From Dallia pectoralis (taxonomy: Eukaryota; Chordata; Actinopteri; Esociformes; Umbridae): a stretch of DNA of 64,000 bases. Below the pieces are notes generated by a model. That model made no database searches and was not told the origin of the DNA. It worked only from the letters and a program-made list of their open reading frames with translations. The DNA lies in the NCBI GenBank assembly GCA_029465975.1, contig CM055739.1, forward strand, positions 5,808,628 through 5,872,627, written 5' to 3'. Both the position numbers and the translations under genes were made by a program. This document shows positions 1 through 12,656 of this stretch, in pieces. The number at the start of each line of letters is the position of its first letter. Position 1 is the stretch's first letter.

Positions 1-3000
1 GAGATAACTACTGATCGACAATTTGGGAAATAGTATGAACGAGTGGGTTTCCAAACGTTTGACTGGTACAGTATATTTGAGCCATATCAGACTTTGTGAA
101 TGCAGACCCCGTTCACGAGATGACAAAAATCATTGTACCCTCAAAAATAGACACGAACTGTCAAAAAACTTCAAACAGCGCGACAGACACCTAGCGTCAT
201 ACGGCGATACTAAACATCGATTACCCTTTTCTAGTCCTTCTCTCCACGAATGCCTTCGACCGTGCAAACGAACGACAAACTGTCCCGCTCGTAATGATCG
301 CCTTGTCATTGACATGATATCTACGAGTCGTCGCACATTATTTCCCCATCGCGCGTTGCGTATTTCTTCCCGTGGAGCCTCTCAGCAACGAGGCTGCCGT
401 GACAACCCTCTGTGACTTTAACAAGTAAATAACAATGTGAGCCAGGCAACGCTAGAAGGATTTCTGTTGATGACCTCGATGTACGATAGCAGAGCGGCGT
501 GATTAAGATTCACTCTGCCAGTGACAAGACGAAACAGTAATGCAAATAACATTATGGGTTATAGGTTTAACGTTTCTCAGCCGGTATGCGAAAGTGCTCC
601 ATGTGCAAGTCTCACTTGTGTTTGCCATTAGGTGATGAATGGCAACAGTTATTTCTGTAAGCTACGGAAACCTATTATAAGAAACCATTTGTATAATTCA
701 TAACAGAAATACATTATGCAGAGAGTGAAAGCATAGAGATGCATTGCTGGCGACTGCAGAGAAATGCTTATGTGAGATGAAATCTATTTTAACGTGGCGT
801 GTTCCCCCGGTGGCAGCTGGAAGTACTGCAGCTCTACAGCAACAGTTGAAAGTCTTACCGATCATGTGGTCTGGACATGTCATCTCAGACGGGGACTCCT
901 CCTCCTCATTCACTCTACGCACGCTCATCTTCTGTGTCACAACGATGGTCTGTTGGAAAAAGAAACACGAATGGAGTAAGAAACGGACACTAATTGAGTT
1001 TGCACGACAGGCAATAAAATACCTAGGGTGGAAATAAGGTTTGACACTTCCGTTCATGTCGGAGATGATTAAACATTTCGTACACAAGTTAATTTGAATT
1101 GTACTACAGAAAAAAGAGGTAGTTTCAGACATTTCCAAGGTGTATTAGTGGATGTGTAGCTAGTCTGGAACTGTAGCATTCTCCCTGAGAAAAACCCTTG
1201 GTGAGCGAGGTCAGATCCCGGAGACATAATTCGATGTTTAGCCCAGTTCAAGGACACGTCGGATATAAAAACGCCTAAACTTTTTACCCTGCTAATACTT
1301 AAAGAAATTCTACAAACATCAAACTGATTTAATAGTTGGAAGTACTACAATATACAGAACATTGTTGATAACTATCTTGTAGTTTTCACCCCAGCTTCAT
1401 TAGCATTCACCCCTGCACCTTTTAAAATAATTATGGTTGAATTAATCAAGAGTCAACCCAATAGGAAAATAAAATTATTTAAATATACACAAAATAATCT
1501 AGATTGAACAATTTATTCATACACTTAATGTGATAAAATAATAACTAAAAATATTATAGATTATATCTACATAGTACCACAAATACAAAAAGTTACATTT
1601 AAATACCAATGTAACTTTCATTCCATATACAGTATATATATATATATATAAAATAAATATAGACTATAGAATACATATGGAATAAAAACAAATCCACTTG
1701 GATAAAACAGAACCAGTAACCAGATTTCAATCTACCTTTTAGAGAAAAGCACTGCTGCAAAGGAATGCCACAAGGCAATTGATCTAATACACAGAAATGG
1801 GCCAACAGAGTGTGATGTCAGAAAAGTGTACTTCAAACGTATAAACGGGTTAAGCAGGTTTTGAAGGCACCGTTCTTTTGTTGTATTCTGGTCGAGGGGA
1901 GATAGAGGCAAGGCTGCAAGGCCAGTATAAACCGGGCTTTTGTTAAATTGAGTGTCCACGATAACAGCCTCCTCTTCACTATCGAAATTCCCCATCAGCT
2001 GGATTGAATTTCCTGCATATTGCAGTTGGACTCTCCCGCACGCTTTCTCACTTGCTACCTCTCTCTTTTCATTCTTTCCTCGTCTTTTCTCATGCTTTTT
2101 CAGCCCCTGACAAAGAACAAAGAAGACCTTCTACGAGGTCAGCCTTGCGTGGCAATCTAAGTCTCATAGAAACCACTCTGCTCTGTCCAGAGATTAGTAT
2201 GTGGATCAATGCCAATCTCTCAAGATTAAATGCTTTAACGTGGTCTCGTAATGTGTGTGTGTGTGTGTGAAGGTTTGTGAAATTTGCGTACATACAAACC
2301 TGACGTCGTGGGCTATTGCAAGAGAAAATGATCAAGGGTGTACACACACACCCCAATAACACACTCGACACGCACAAGAGGCTGCAGGAAATGGATATTG
2401 AGGTTACAGGAAACAGTAATAAGATGACGAGGTTATCGGAGGAGATACGGGCAGATATGAGAGAGAGAGAGAGAGAGGGGCGTGCAGCAGAGAAAGCAAG
2501 ACCCGTGGAAAATCCTAGATGCAAAGTTTCATTACGGGGCCCCTGACACACTCACAGCTGTATCCGTGCCGATCTCCATTTCGCCTCTCATTTCGCTGTT
2601 TTTCTTGGGGATAGAGATGCCAGCGAGAGATTCAGCGGTGGAGTCGCTCTTCCCCACACTCCTGTATAGAAAACATGATTTGATCCTTTTTCTGTCTGTC
2701 TGCCGAACTGATTTCATACGAACGGCGCCGATGGAGAGAGATCTCGGCCGATAAATTGCATTTGCCCTGCCTCGATGCAGCCGCCACGTAGCTATTCCAC
2801 CGCCTTAGCACCTGAAATATTCTGTTTCTACAGCTCTGCTCGACTCCAGTCGTATTAAGTGATAAATGTTTCTAACTACCTCTGATACAATCTGTCAGCT
2901 GTGATTTGAGGTAGTATATCAATTTCTGAGAGTAAGGGTAATGTTGCACTCTTTCAGTGGAGATACCTCAGGCAGACTGGGAAGTGCTTATGCTCAGTCA

Positions 3001-3286
3001 AGTAGAACCATAACTCAAAGAGACAGCTGACGTTGCTGTTGTCTAGCTGTGTTTGTGTCTCTAGATGCATGCATAATGTAGCGTGTCTCGTAGTTGAATG
3101 CAATATAGACACTGGGAGGAGTGTTAAAATCTAAATCCACATTCATATCAGAGTCACTAAATATATGTAATGAGTGTTCTAATTCGGATCAATTCGCTGC
3201 GATTTTTTACCTGACAAAATTTGAAAAAATATGCTTGAAATATTTGACTAATCACGGCTCAACAAAAATGTTACTGTAATACCAAC
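1..3286. other. NCKAP5 intron after the giant exon (partial)
   Basis: Non-coding sequence downstream of the giant exon; the next exon is not in the window. It begins with a Tc1-like end fragment and a CpG-dense patch (described separately). An AT-rich stretch lies at about 1420-1720 with (TA)n at 1631-1650, and there is a short (GT)n at 2251-2269. A GA-rich tract occurs at 2459-2478. None of the open frames here shows family resemblance or splice structure. Confidence 0.7.
25..82 (+). mobile_element. Tc1-like element end fragment
   Basis: The stretch containing GTTTCCAAACGTTTGACTGG and TACAGTATAT matches the common end of fish Tc1-like transposons (TGTCCAAACTTTTGACTGGTACTGTAT), recalled from general knowledge. 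A similar fragment lies at 16140-16200. No transposase sequence is seen next to it. Confidence 0.45.
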
Positions 3287-6200
3287 CTGGCAATAAGGTC
3301 TTTCATTAACTGGTCTTTCCCGATGTAGGTTGGAGAACACTGGATCTGATTGGCTATCTGTCCCATTTGCATGTTGCAATGATCCATGATGGAGCTCAGT
3401 CTGTTCTCTGACAGCACTAGCTCCGGACTTTTTTCGTGAAGCGGGCTCTCGGTTTTCTTCTTGTCCTTCTTTTTGTCAGATTTCAAATGTTTTCCCCCCA
3501 GCACGGATCCGATCTTTAGCTCTTTTTTCTCATCTTTGCCTTTAAGGGAAGTGGTGTCAGATTTCTTAGCATTCGAAGTTGGCAGCTTGCCTTTACGTAG
3601 ACCAAACCAGTTAGCAAGAGACGGCCCGGTCTTCTGCTTTGCCTCCGGCGCCATGACCTTTTCTTGACCTTGACCCTTCTGGATATTCTCCTCAATCCCC
3701 ATCATGACCTTCTCCTCGATGGTGCAGACCATGGGGATGACCGGCTGCCCTGTCTCTACATGTGTCCCCTGAGAAAAACTGGCCTGGGCTATAACGCTCT
3801 TTGTACGATCCGGTTTGCTGGTTCCGAGAACTTTACCACCTATCGCTGTCAACTCCGGGCTGAAGACCGGAGAGGCCGACGATTCAAACTGAGGATGAGA
3901 TGCAACCTTTTTGGGATTTCGGGAGTTCTTTAGGCCTATCCGGCTGACAAGGGGTAAGCTACGCACTTCTTTCTGAGGTGGAGCTGAGATGTTTTCCCCT
4001 TTTGCGACACTTTGTGTTACTTCCCCTTTTGAGCCAAATCTGGAGGATCTCTCTGGAAGGCCTGGATGGCTGGTTGAGCCGGTCATGCCTCCGTAGTAGC
4101 TTAGCCTGTTGGCGATGGAACGAACCGGACTTTCCTCAGGTTTGCTACTAGTTTTGACCTGTAAGCTGTCAACAAAAGAGCTCTGCCTAGTTAACGAGTT
4201 GCCCCTCTCTCCTGTGTTAGTGATTATTCCGGTCCGAATCTTGAACAGACCGTCTGACAAGTTGATGTTGGGTTTTTCCATGTAGTTGGTACTGAAACTT
4301 TGACTACGTGCTTTCGCGCCGTTCATTCCCAAGGCCGGCTTCAGGTGAGGTTTGGTCGTGACAGATATCGACCTCTTGAAAAGTCTACTGTTGCAGTTTG
4401 ACTTGTCGACCACCTCCCCCTGCCCTACCGACTCAGGGGTTTGTGAATCCAATTCCTGAAGTATGCACTGGTCCTCACACATGGTCTCCATAATGGACAT
4501 TGACTCAATATTACACACTGTTGGAGAACTGTCACATGGGACCAAAGCATTTGAAGTCACACTATCTTTGGAGACAGAGTTGATATGATCCTTCTCTAGC
4601 TTTCCCGGTATCACAGTGGAGCATTTCTGCGGTGAGGACGGCAATTTGACAAACGCCCTAAAGCCCATGGGAATGCGCGTCTTTGACACTTTCTCAGCAG
4701 AATTTTTCGCGATAGTTTCAGAGATAGATGCATTTCCCACGGCATGGGGAGGCTGAGTCGTAGAACTGTGAAGTTCTGTCGGGGTACACTCAAGGCGGCT
4801 CTGCTGAGTCACTGGCAAACTACTCAAGGTCTTATGTGCGATCGAATGCCCATTGTCATTGGAAAATCCTTTCTTGCTTATAAATGTGTTCTGGAGCAAA
4901 GGGCCTCGTTGTGAGTTATGTGAAGGCTGTTGGACATTCTTTGAGCTCTTAGGTCCATTCTCAAGGTAATCTGGCCCTGGGGGTGACGAGGGGAGGTAGA
5001 GTTTTGTGGGGACCCGTTTTGTAGTGCCTTTAGAAGGGGTCTGATTTGTTGGAGAAACCACTGTTTTCTGAGGTGCAATTGCGGTACCGTAGCCTGCGTC
5101 CAGGTCTGTGGTATCTTGGCCCTTGTAGGGTGGCGGTGGCAATGAATGGTGCATATTTGGTCCAGGTGGGGGGTGGTAATTCGGAGGTGGCCCCCTCACA
5201 GTGGTAGACATGGATGGTTGAGCCCCTGGTTTAAGTGCTTGAGGTGACCCATCGTAATTTGGTCTGATAAGTAATGAGGTTGTCCGGCCTGGAGGCGGGG
5301 GAGGTGAGGGAGACCGGAGTTGAGTTTTGTTGCTGACTTCACAGTGTCTGTCTCTGGTCGGCTGTTCCCCATAGTCCACATGCTCCAGGTGCATTCTGGT
5401 AGTGTGCGGGGACCCTCCATCTGGACCAGATGAGGACACCTTCGACCAATCGTTCCTGCTGGAAACCTTGTTGGCCACCGCCTTGGGGCTTGCGGTGCAA
5501 CCTGGAACTTTGATAAACCTGGACATCTTGACTGGAGGAGAAGAAGGCGACTCGGACTCTTTAGTTATGGATCTGGATGTTGCTCCACTGTTGATAGTTT
5601 CTACGATAAAGTCCTTGGACACTTTCAGTGGGGATCCTTTCCCCCGGCTGCTGGGAACCTTTGACCCGTTTACTTTGGTGTTGGGAGAAGCATTGTTCAT
5701 GGGAGGGATCGAGTGGCCTTTGTTGATTCGACTGGAAGGTGGTTTCACCAATTTCTGCTCTGGAGTGGGCTGAGTTTGCAACCTCTCCATGCTTCCCTCC
5801 CTGCTGCCGGAGTTTCTCTGACAATCAGAAGGTTTCTCGGGGGATTCTAGCACTGTGTAGGTCCCTGCATTTTTGCCAATTTGCCTATAAACAGGCTTAT
5901 CATAAGATCCCAGTTTTGCATTCTCAGCAACCCCATTCCCCTTAATCCCAGCAATCTCTTTTGAAGCCCTAGCACAAACGGAGAACACCTGGGCACCGAG
6001 TTCAATCAGCTGACCGTCAGCATCAAATATAGCCGTTATACTCTCCTCAGACTGTGTTTTGACCCCTGTCTGCTCATTAATTAGGCTTAAGGATCTGGGC
6101 CTTTCGTCAGCCGACAGGGTTTGGACGGGGTCCCTTCTCAAGCACTGTAAGCGAAGCGGCTGGTCGTCCTTGGAGAGCCTCTTGAGGTCCTTCTCCTCTG

Positions 6201-6927
6201 GCCGCTCGGATAGCCGACTAACGGCTGGCCACTGGTCGCTGTTCTCCGGACGCAGATCCTCAGGGTCTGTGTCGGAGAGGTGGAGGGGGCATTCAGGCTC
6301 TGTGGGACTGACATCAAAGTGCAACAGGGAGGGGTTCAGAACAGCCGAGGTCCGCCCTCCAGAGAGGAAGCTATTAATGAAGCTCATAAGCTTTTCAGGT
6401 TTCTCCCTGGAGTTATAGCCACGAAGGTGCTTTGCATTAATGCTGCAGTTACTGTCCCCGGCTATCCCACTGTCCTGCAGCCCGTCCAAGCTACACAGAC
6501 TGTCCGAGACGCTATGTGACAGCTTTTTGAAATACATACAGCCCCCGTCCTTATTTGTTACCCTGTCTCGTCTGCAGTCAACCGCAATAGGCGCCTCGTC
6601 GTCTGCATCATCGGAGTCATACACAAAACTCTTGATGCCTCCTGAGGGTGAACCCGTTCCCGCATATGTGGGTTTGGAGACCCCCTTACTCCCAGACTTA
6701 ATCCCCAGAGAGTAGATGCCCTCGTTAGAGTTCATGCAGTCCTTTTCAGCCGACTTGGAGACACGTGAGGATGAGGAGTCTCGAGGTTTTCTCCGCTGAA
6801 GCTTCCGCAGGCCTTCTAGGATGTGACTCTCTTTCCTCCTTGTGGGGAGTTGCTCTTCCAGTGGGGCACAAATGTTTCCCGGGGTGGAGGAACCCAGGCT
6901 CAGCCTCTTCTCCCAGGTCAGAGACGA
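3287..6927 (-). CDS. nckap5: NCKAP5 giant coding exon, Ser/Pro-rich region (3641 nt)
   Basis: This is the main body of NCK-associated protein 5, a cytoplasmic scaffold described as a partner of the NCK SH3 adaptor; its paralogue NCKAP5L is microtubule/centrosome-associated. The acceptor is GTCTTCCTGCAG above 6927 and the donor is GCCAG|GTTGGT at 3286. It encodes 1213 codons plus two bases. By exon residue: KESHILEGLRKLQRRK about 32-47; DCMNSNEGIYS about 63-73; a proline-rich SH3-type motif SPSPPPPPGR about 540; TRIPMGF, an SxIP-like possible EB1 motif, about 750; KPHLKPALGMNGAKARSQSF about 860; ERGNSLTRQSS about 910; TIEEKVMMGIEEN about 1070; GPSLANWFGLRKGKLP about 1100; then a lysine-rich tract. 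No transmembrane or signal segment is seen. An upstream in-frame ATG at 6987 is intronic. The last family exons follow beyond position 1. Confidence 0.95.
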
Positions 6928-7376
6928 CTGCAGGAAGACAAACATATGGACATTTGAAAATGAAGCAAAATCTGTAAAAGTGTGCAAGTTTGATTGCCTG
7001 AATGAATACGAGGACGTTGAAGCATGTTTACTGCTGCTGCTACTGTGACTGTGGTGCTCTCTGGTTCCCTAGCTGACATGTCAGATAATTGCTTTGACAA
7101 GCCGTTAGTCTGCAATTACAATTTCAGACTTTTTTCAAATGGTCTACCATCAGATGGACTTTGAGGAATGACCAAATCAACATAACACACACAGTGCGTT
7201 AGTACATTTTGTGTACGTTCAACTCTATTCTCACGTAAACATTTTCCACAATTTATGTAATTGGTTCCTGCCAGTGACTGAAGGCTGAGCCAATGTTAAT
7301 AACATGCACCGATCGAAAACAGTCCCACAAGGCCAACTCTGCCACGGTAGATGTTTTATAGGCCCCGTCACTCTAC
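6928..7376 (-). other. NCKAP5 intron, 449 nt
   Basis: Short intron between the 192-nt and giant exons, with donor ATG|GTAGAG and acceptor CTTCCTGCAG. I see no repeat or gene in it. Confidence 0.85.
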
Positions 7377-7568
7377 CATTCTTCCACAGGAGCGTCGTTC
7401 GTTCCAGGTGTGGGAGCCACTGGAGTATTCGCTACAGGTGCTGGACAGGGACATCTCACTGCTGCTGCAGCTGCTGCGTTGGTAGATTGAGACGGGCACC
7501 GTCAAACTCAGCTGGCTCAGACACTTGGCAAGAGGGTGCCCAGCCGCCTTCCCGTTCAGCAGGACGTC
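7377..7568 (-). CDS. nckap5: NCKAP5 coding exon, Ser-rich linker (192 nt)
   Basis: The acceptor is a run of nine T then CCAG just above 7568, and the donor is AGAATG|GTAGAG at 7376. The exon is 64 codons beginning DVLLNGKAAGHPLAKCLSQL. It contains the conserved serine cluster SSSEMSLSSTCSEYSSGS followed by HTWNERRSCGRM. The SSSE-SLSSTCSEYSSGS stretch is a strong NCKAP5-family signature and a likely phosphorylation-rich region. Phase is 0 at both ends. A 449-nt intron separates it from the giant exon, the shortest intron in the window. Confidence 0.92.
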
Positions 7569-8785
7569 CTGGAAAAAAAAACAGTCCAATAACACTTATC
7601 AGTTACAGGTCGGAAACCTGAATTACGGAGGGGAATAAATGTTGATTCCGCCGGAGAGTTTAGAAAGAGATTTTATTGGGCGTTATGTTACTAGGTGTTA
7701 CTAACACCACCTATCCAAAGACTTTCCACATCACCTTACGGGCGATTAACCAGGGGAGGAGTTCCGTCAAAAACACTCCAGTTAAAGCCCAGAGACATGA
7801 GGAAACATCTGGAGGACAGGTGGCAGAGAGGGAACGAGGCGATTGGGCTGGTGTGAGCCACAGTTAGGTCGTTTCAGATGCTCGTATAAGACGTTAGTAA
7901 TGTCAGACATTAAAACGAGGACCAGGAATTGGTGACTAGGCAATATCGGATCACTGATGAAACTTTTATTACATGGTTATTTTACATGTCCATTGCCAGT
8001 TTGAAGTGAGGTAACCAATTGCTGACTTCGCCCATGTTTTCAGGTGTACATTCTTTTAAAGTGTCAAAGAAGCTTTTTTTCGTTGATTCGCTGTAATTAG
8101 TCAGTTTGAATGTATGATGACTTATTTGTTTCAAAGGCACCCTCCCCAACACATGCTGGATCAGTCCAGATTTCCGTCCAAACAAATCCTAATTAAGAAT
8201 TCTAATCAAATGTTTAGTCCAGGAGAAAAGAAGCAGCTAGCTAATTGGAATATTAACGGATGTAACACATCTGTAAACACATCACATTGTAGTGTCTCTA
8301 CATTTCCCGAAAAAAGGAGGATCTCGTTGCAAACACACATTATCAAACTTCCTAAACTTCCTACCTAAATTATCACACATTTACGATTTCACTTTCAACT
8401 GTACACAAACCTGTTTTAGGTTGGGTTTCCAACGAGTAGAAGGACACGAGACCAGAGAGAATAAAGTCATTTTAAGACCTTAATGCATAATATATAAGAT
8501 GACTAATGTACTACAGTGTTCCGCGGATACATTTTTACTGAAGACGAGCCCCAATCGATGGTCCCTTCGGTAATATGACAAGTTTTTATACCTTTTAGAG
8601 TCATGTGATACTGCCAACTTGGGAGAGCAGCATATCAAATCTCCAAATAGTTATAGCTCTGGTATTTTGTTCCTCTCAAATAATGTCTTTGGGTCAAACA
8701 TCTGTGAGGATACCTGAACAAGGCACATATGGATGAGGCTGGTGAAAATAGCAAAGATAATTGGTCTGTGTTGTATTAATCTTAC
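7569..8785 (-). other. NCKAP5 intron, 1.2 kb
   Basis: Intron between the 105-nt and 192-nt exons. Unique-looking AT-rich sequence; no tandem array, mobile element or gene is evident. Confidence 0.8.
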
Positions 8786-8890
8786 GTGAGGTGGACACTC
8801 TGTGTTCCGGGATAGCAGAAGGCTTTTGCTTCTCTCTGGCTCCAGGAGGAGGTCGCCAGCAGACAGGTCCATTATCCGCGTGTGAAGTTT
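8786..8890 (-). CDS. nckap5: NCKAP5 coding exon (105 nt)
   Basis: The acceptor is GTTGTCCTTTCAG just above 8890 and the donor is CCTCAC|GTAAGA at 8785. The exon is 35 codons beginning KLHTRIMDLSAGDLLLEPER, then SKSLLLSRNTECPPH. It continues DLLLQ of the previous exon into KLH-R--DLS-GDLL--ERS-SL, which matches the mammalian NCKAP5 order. Phase is 0 at both ends. The last codon before the donor is CAC, so the exon side of the donor is non-consensus, but GTAAGA is strong. The C-terminal half is polar and probably leaves the coiled coil. Confidence 0.9.
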
Positions 8891-9750
8891 CTGAAAGGAC
8901 AACAACCGGCGAGGTTTTGACTAAATGTCGACTGCAAGTAAACTGCATATGTCGGTAACATACAGAATGTTTTTTAAACATTTAACACAATCAACTAAAC
9001 AGACGCCGTAATTAAAACGACTATTTTATATCGCAGGATATTTAGCATATTAATGAAACGTTTACATCGGGTCCATTTCATGTACAACGAAAAATGTATA
9101 AACTAACACCATTTTTTTTAACAACGATGAGAGGTTCTGTTGAGAAAGGAAACGGTTCAATTCACACTTGATCTGGTCTAAAAGAAGAACCTTTCTCTCC
9201 CTCCAATGTGATCTTCGGCACGGCCCTTTTCAATAGCCCAAGTCAATGTCGTTAATGGCATCTTGTAGGAATAAGAAATGTGAATAGAAAGTAATTGCAT
9301 CGGGGAGCAAGGGAGCTCTTTGATTTTTTTAATTCATATTCAAACACATCTTTTTAAATCCACATTATTTTCTTTGGTTTCCGTGCACGGGGGAAGAATA
9401 TGAAAACTAAATACATTTCCACATATTAATCCTCCAACCTAATTACCACCCGGTTCCCCATGCTCGGCTCTGCAAATGTGCTGTAACAAAACACTGGATT
9501 TATGACACGTTGCCCCCTGTGGGTAACTTTAACGCTCATTTAGGGAGTATATTCGCTGCTGCACTCATATCTATATTCATTTCTACATTTCGATAATGCA
9601 ATTCAATTTCCAGATTACTGCACTGTGCTTATTTTCTCATTCTGTGTGCACCCACTGGAGATGAGAATAACCGTGGGGGAGATAGTCACCATGTGGAACT
9701 TTATTGTGAGTACTAATCTGAAGTCTACCCTCAGTGTCTCACACAATCAT

Positions 9751-9960
9751 ACACCGATGAGCCAAAACATTATGACCGTACCGCCTAATATGCTGTTGGT
9801 TCTCTGCGTGCCGCCCAAACTCTGGCAACCTGCTGAGGAATTTGCCACAGTTTTGGCGACACGCAGAGTGAAGGTGTCATGTGGTATCCGGCACCAAAGA
9901 CATTAGCAGCCAACCCGTCAAGTCCTGCCCCAAGAACCTTGTTAGGCAACTTAGTCCAAA
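9751..9960 (-). mobile_element. Tc1-mariner-like fragment
   Basis: It starts with ACACCGATGAGCCAAAACAT followed by TATGACC, the terminal repeat of a widespread fish Tc1-like element. The next 180 bp resemble its interior (GTGTCATGTGGTATCCGGCA, then ACCAAAGACATTAGCAGCCA). The same terminal motif occurs at 41093 and, inverted, at about 41785. No intact transposase frame remains. Confidence 0.65.
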
Positions 9961-11075
9961 ATCTGTTAAGGTTAAAACTGGGCTCTTGTTGGATCTTCCA
10001 GCAGGAATATGATCCAACACATACCTCAATATCTACAAAAAAATGTCCATGACCACCCCAGTCCCCGAACCAAAAGACCCAAAGGATGCCGTGTGAGCTG
10101 ATGAGGGTCCTAATGTTCTCACATGTTTTGAGATAAGATCAGTTATTTCTTTACCTCAATTTAAGGATATATTACTCTCATGCTTTGCGTGGAATAATAG
10201 GCTAATCGACAACAATTAATTGTTTTCATTGTTGTTTTACTAATCTGAACCGAGCAGCCTAGATATGCAAAGGGGTGCAGTATCTTAGTGGGTAGCTGGG
10301 GAAATCAAAAAGTTGGGTGTACATATACATATCTGCAGTTCCACAGAACCTATTTACTCAGAAATGATTTCAGGTGCATACCAAATGATGTCCTAAAAGG
10401 AAAATAACAGAAGTGGGGCATTAGTTGTTAACGGGGAATACTGAACCCTCCCTTCTACCTTCACCATCTCACAAAAAAGCACGTCCGCTGAAGCCTGAGG
10501 TTTTCTCTGTGCTGAAATTCAACACAGTTCACTTGTGTCTGTTCATGTGTGAAAACAAACGCTGAGTGAAGGAAATAATGATGCCACCATAAGAATTATG
10601 AGATATCTGTAAAATTAAACTTAAAACAGAGAGGTGTTAAACGAGGAAAGTGTTAACGAATCCACCTGGCGAACGGCAGCGCGGCATCCACACGAGAGCC
10701 AGTACCCGGGTGAAGCGCTCACCACCAGGTGCGAGAGAAACCGCAGCAGTAATGAGGGGTGACCTTCTAAAAATAGCTGCTAACATGAACACACCGGCTC
10801 GCTACAGGAGTCCACCGATCCAGTGAGGAGACAGAGAGAGAGACAACAAGCTCAACATGAAATCAGTAGGAAGCCTCTGGGCTGGTGATCCACACACCAG
10901 TCGAGACCTGGATTCCCGTGGTGGTTTTGAGCTAACAAGCCTTCCTTCAGAACTCAGGTGACCCACTATTTTACTTTCCTCCAGGGTGGAAAGGACATTC
11001 CTAAAAGCCATATTCCTCCTCTTTAGGATTGGGTGTTTTTTGCTACCAGACAACATGTGTTCATTGATCCTCAGA

Positions 11076-11083
11076 CCACAGCT
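11076..11083 (+). repeat. Left target-site duplication of hAT-like element
   Basis: CCACAGCT immediately precedes the element and is repeated exactly at 12657-12664. An 8-bp duplication is diagnostic of hAT-type transposition. Confidence 0.88.
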
Positions 11084-12656
11084 TAGGGGTGGGCGATATG
11101 GGAAAAATATCATATCACGATTTTTTCAGGAAAAATCACGATTCACGATTTTATCACGATTCTTTTTCATGTTGCTTTTTAAGACTATTTTGCTAATTAC
11201 TGAGCTGCAATACAAGCAAATTATATCTCCATTTAAAGAATATAGCGTTACAAGGTAACAAAACATAAAAGGGAAAAAAAATTAAAGTAGCATATTTTAA
11301 TCACGTGTATATTTAAAGGAAGTGCAATGGTGCAAAGAAGCACCTTCATTCTCATCCGCAGCTTCACCATCCATTCACTGTGTAACCTGCCATCCATCTA
11401 CAGCATCAGATGATCTACTGTGTTATCATCCTGAATTAAATGAATTGTGAATTATGCAGTAAAACATTTTACTAAAATAGTATGTAGCCTATTTATTGTC
11501 TTATGTAGCCATACAATACAAAATTAAAACCATGATTTTAAAATGCACAGGCTATGATATTTAAATTTCTAAAGATCGAATAAATTAAAATCAATCAAAC
11601 TGTATGTCCTATTTTGATGTAATAAATGCTAAAACATTTTAGATCACAAGCGACGCGCAATCAAATGATTTGCGCATGATTGGCCGTATATATTGCAACA
11701 CAGACTGTTGAAATAAAAACATTAGGCTACAGTGTATAATTTGATCATTTACATTTGTAAAATGTATTATAGTAATTACAGCCCAGTAACTAAGGCACTA
11801 TAGACAATGAAACACGTATTTTACAACACAGTTTGTATATTGGTCACGGTCGGGTATATTCTGCTGTTACCCGGTAGATACATTAATCAATTTCGTTTTA
11901 TATTTTCGTTCTGTTTATTTAGTAAAACATATATTTCTTTATAAACGTAGGCCTACCTCTTTTTCTAGTTCATTCAAATTCAACCAAGCCAATCAATCTA
12001 TTATCTATGTATATCTCGCAGCTTTTGTCTGCCTGAGCAGGACACGCATACTAACCGGTTGCACTGCGCAGAGTGTTCATTAGTGATGTTATGAGTGCAC
12101 ATGAGACCGCAGCAAATTAATCGGTTACATATATCCAGTTTCATATAGATCGGACCAAAACGCGTCAAGTTTCATGTAGACCAGACCAAAACGCGTCAAG
12201 TTTCATGTAGACCAGACCAAAACGCATCCAGTTTTATATAGACCAGACCAAAACGGATCCAGTTTCATATAGACCAGACCAAAACGGTGTCCAATATAGA
12301 TCGGACCAAAACGAGATCAGACCAAAACGCATCCAGTTTCTGAAAACGGGACAAGGTAAAATGCACGTATTTAGGAAAAGTCATGGAAGAACGAGGCTGT
12401 AGCTTTTCAACATTATATATTTATTTTAATTACTAACTGCAACGCCCGCGGGCATGGGCTGTTGGCGCTTCTAGTGTTAACACGCTGACATCTAGCGCAC
12501 CGCGCATTGCATGTTGATACGTAGCTGAAAAAACGCCATAGATCTGCATCTAATTGAACGTGCACTGGAGCGCGATTCTACGATATTTCCGAAAAAGTGA
12601 ATCGTGGAGACATTTTAATCGTCCACGATTAAATATCGTCATATCGCACACCCCTA
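11084..12656. mobile_element. Non-autonomous hAT-like DNA transposon (1573 bp)
   Basis: The left end TAGGGGTGGGCGATATG and the right end CATATCGCACACCCCTA are inverted repeats with 16 of 17 positions matching. The element is flanked by perfect 8-bp direct repeats (CCACAGCT). Inside both ends are repeated CACGATT / AATCGT motifs that can pair across the element. No open frame resembling a transposase is present, so it must have been mobilised by an enzyme encoded elsewhere. An internal tandem array lies at 12133-12340. Its interior is AT-rich and clearly different from the flanks. Confidence 0.88.
12133..12340. repeat. ~36-bp tandem repeat inside the hAT-like element
   Basis: About five to six degenerate copies of a unit containing CAGTTTCATATAGACCAGAC followed by CAAAACG. 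The copies differ at GCGTCAAG / GCATCCAG / GGATCCAG. Internal subterminal arrays of this kind are common in non-autonomous hAT elements. Confidence 0.85.

Noticed and set aside
23..415. 130-aa open frame at the window start
   Set aside because: It begins in a Tc1-like fragment, overlaps a minus-strand frame and shows no recognisable family; the CpG excess rather than coding explains its lack of stops.
6928..6987. Upstream ATG of the giant exon as a protein start
   Set aside because: The sequence is intronic: CTTCCTGCAG is an acceptor, and the preceding exon ends in the matching phase.
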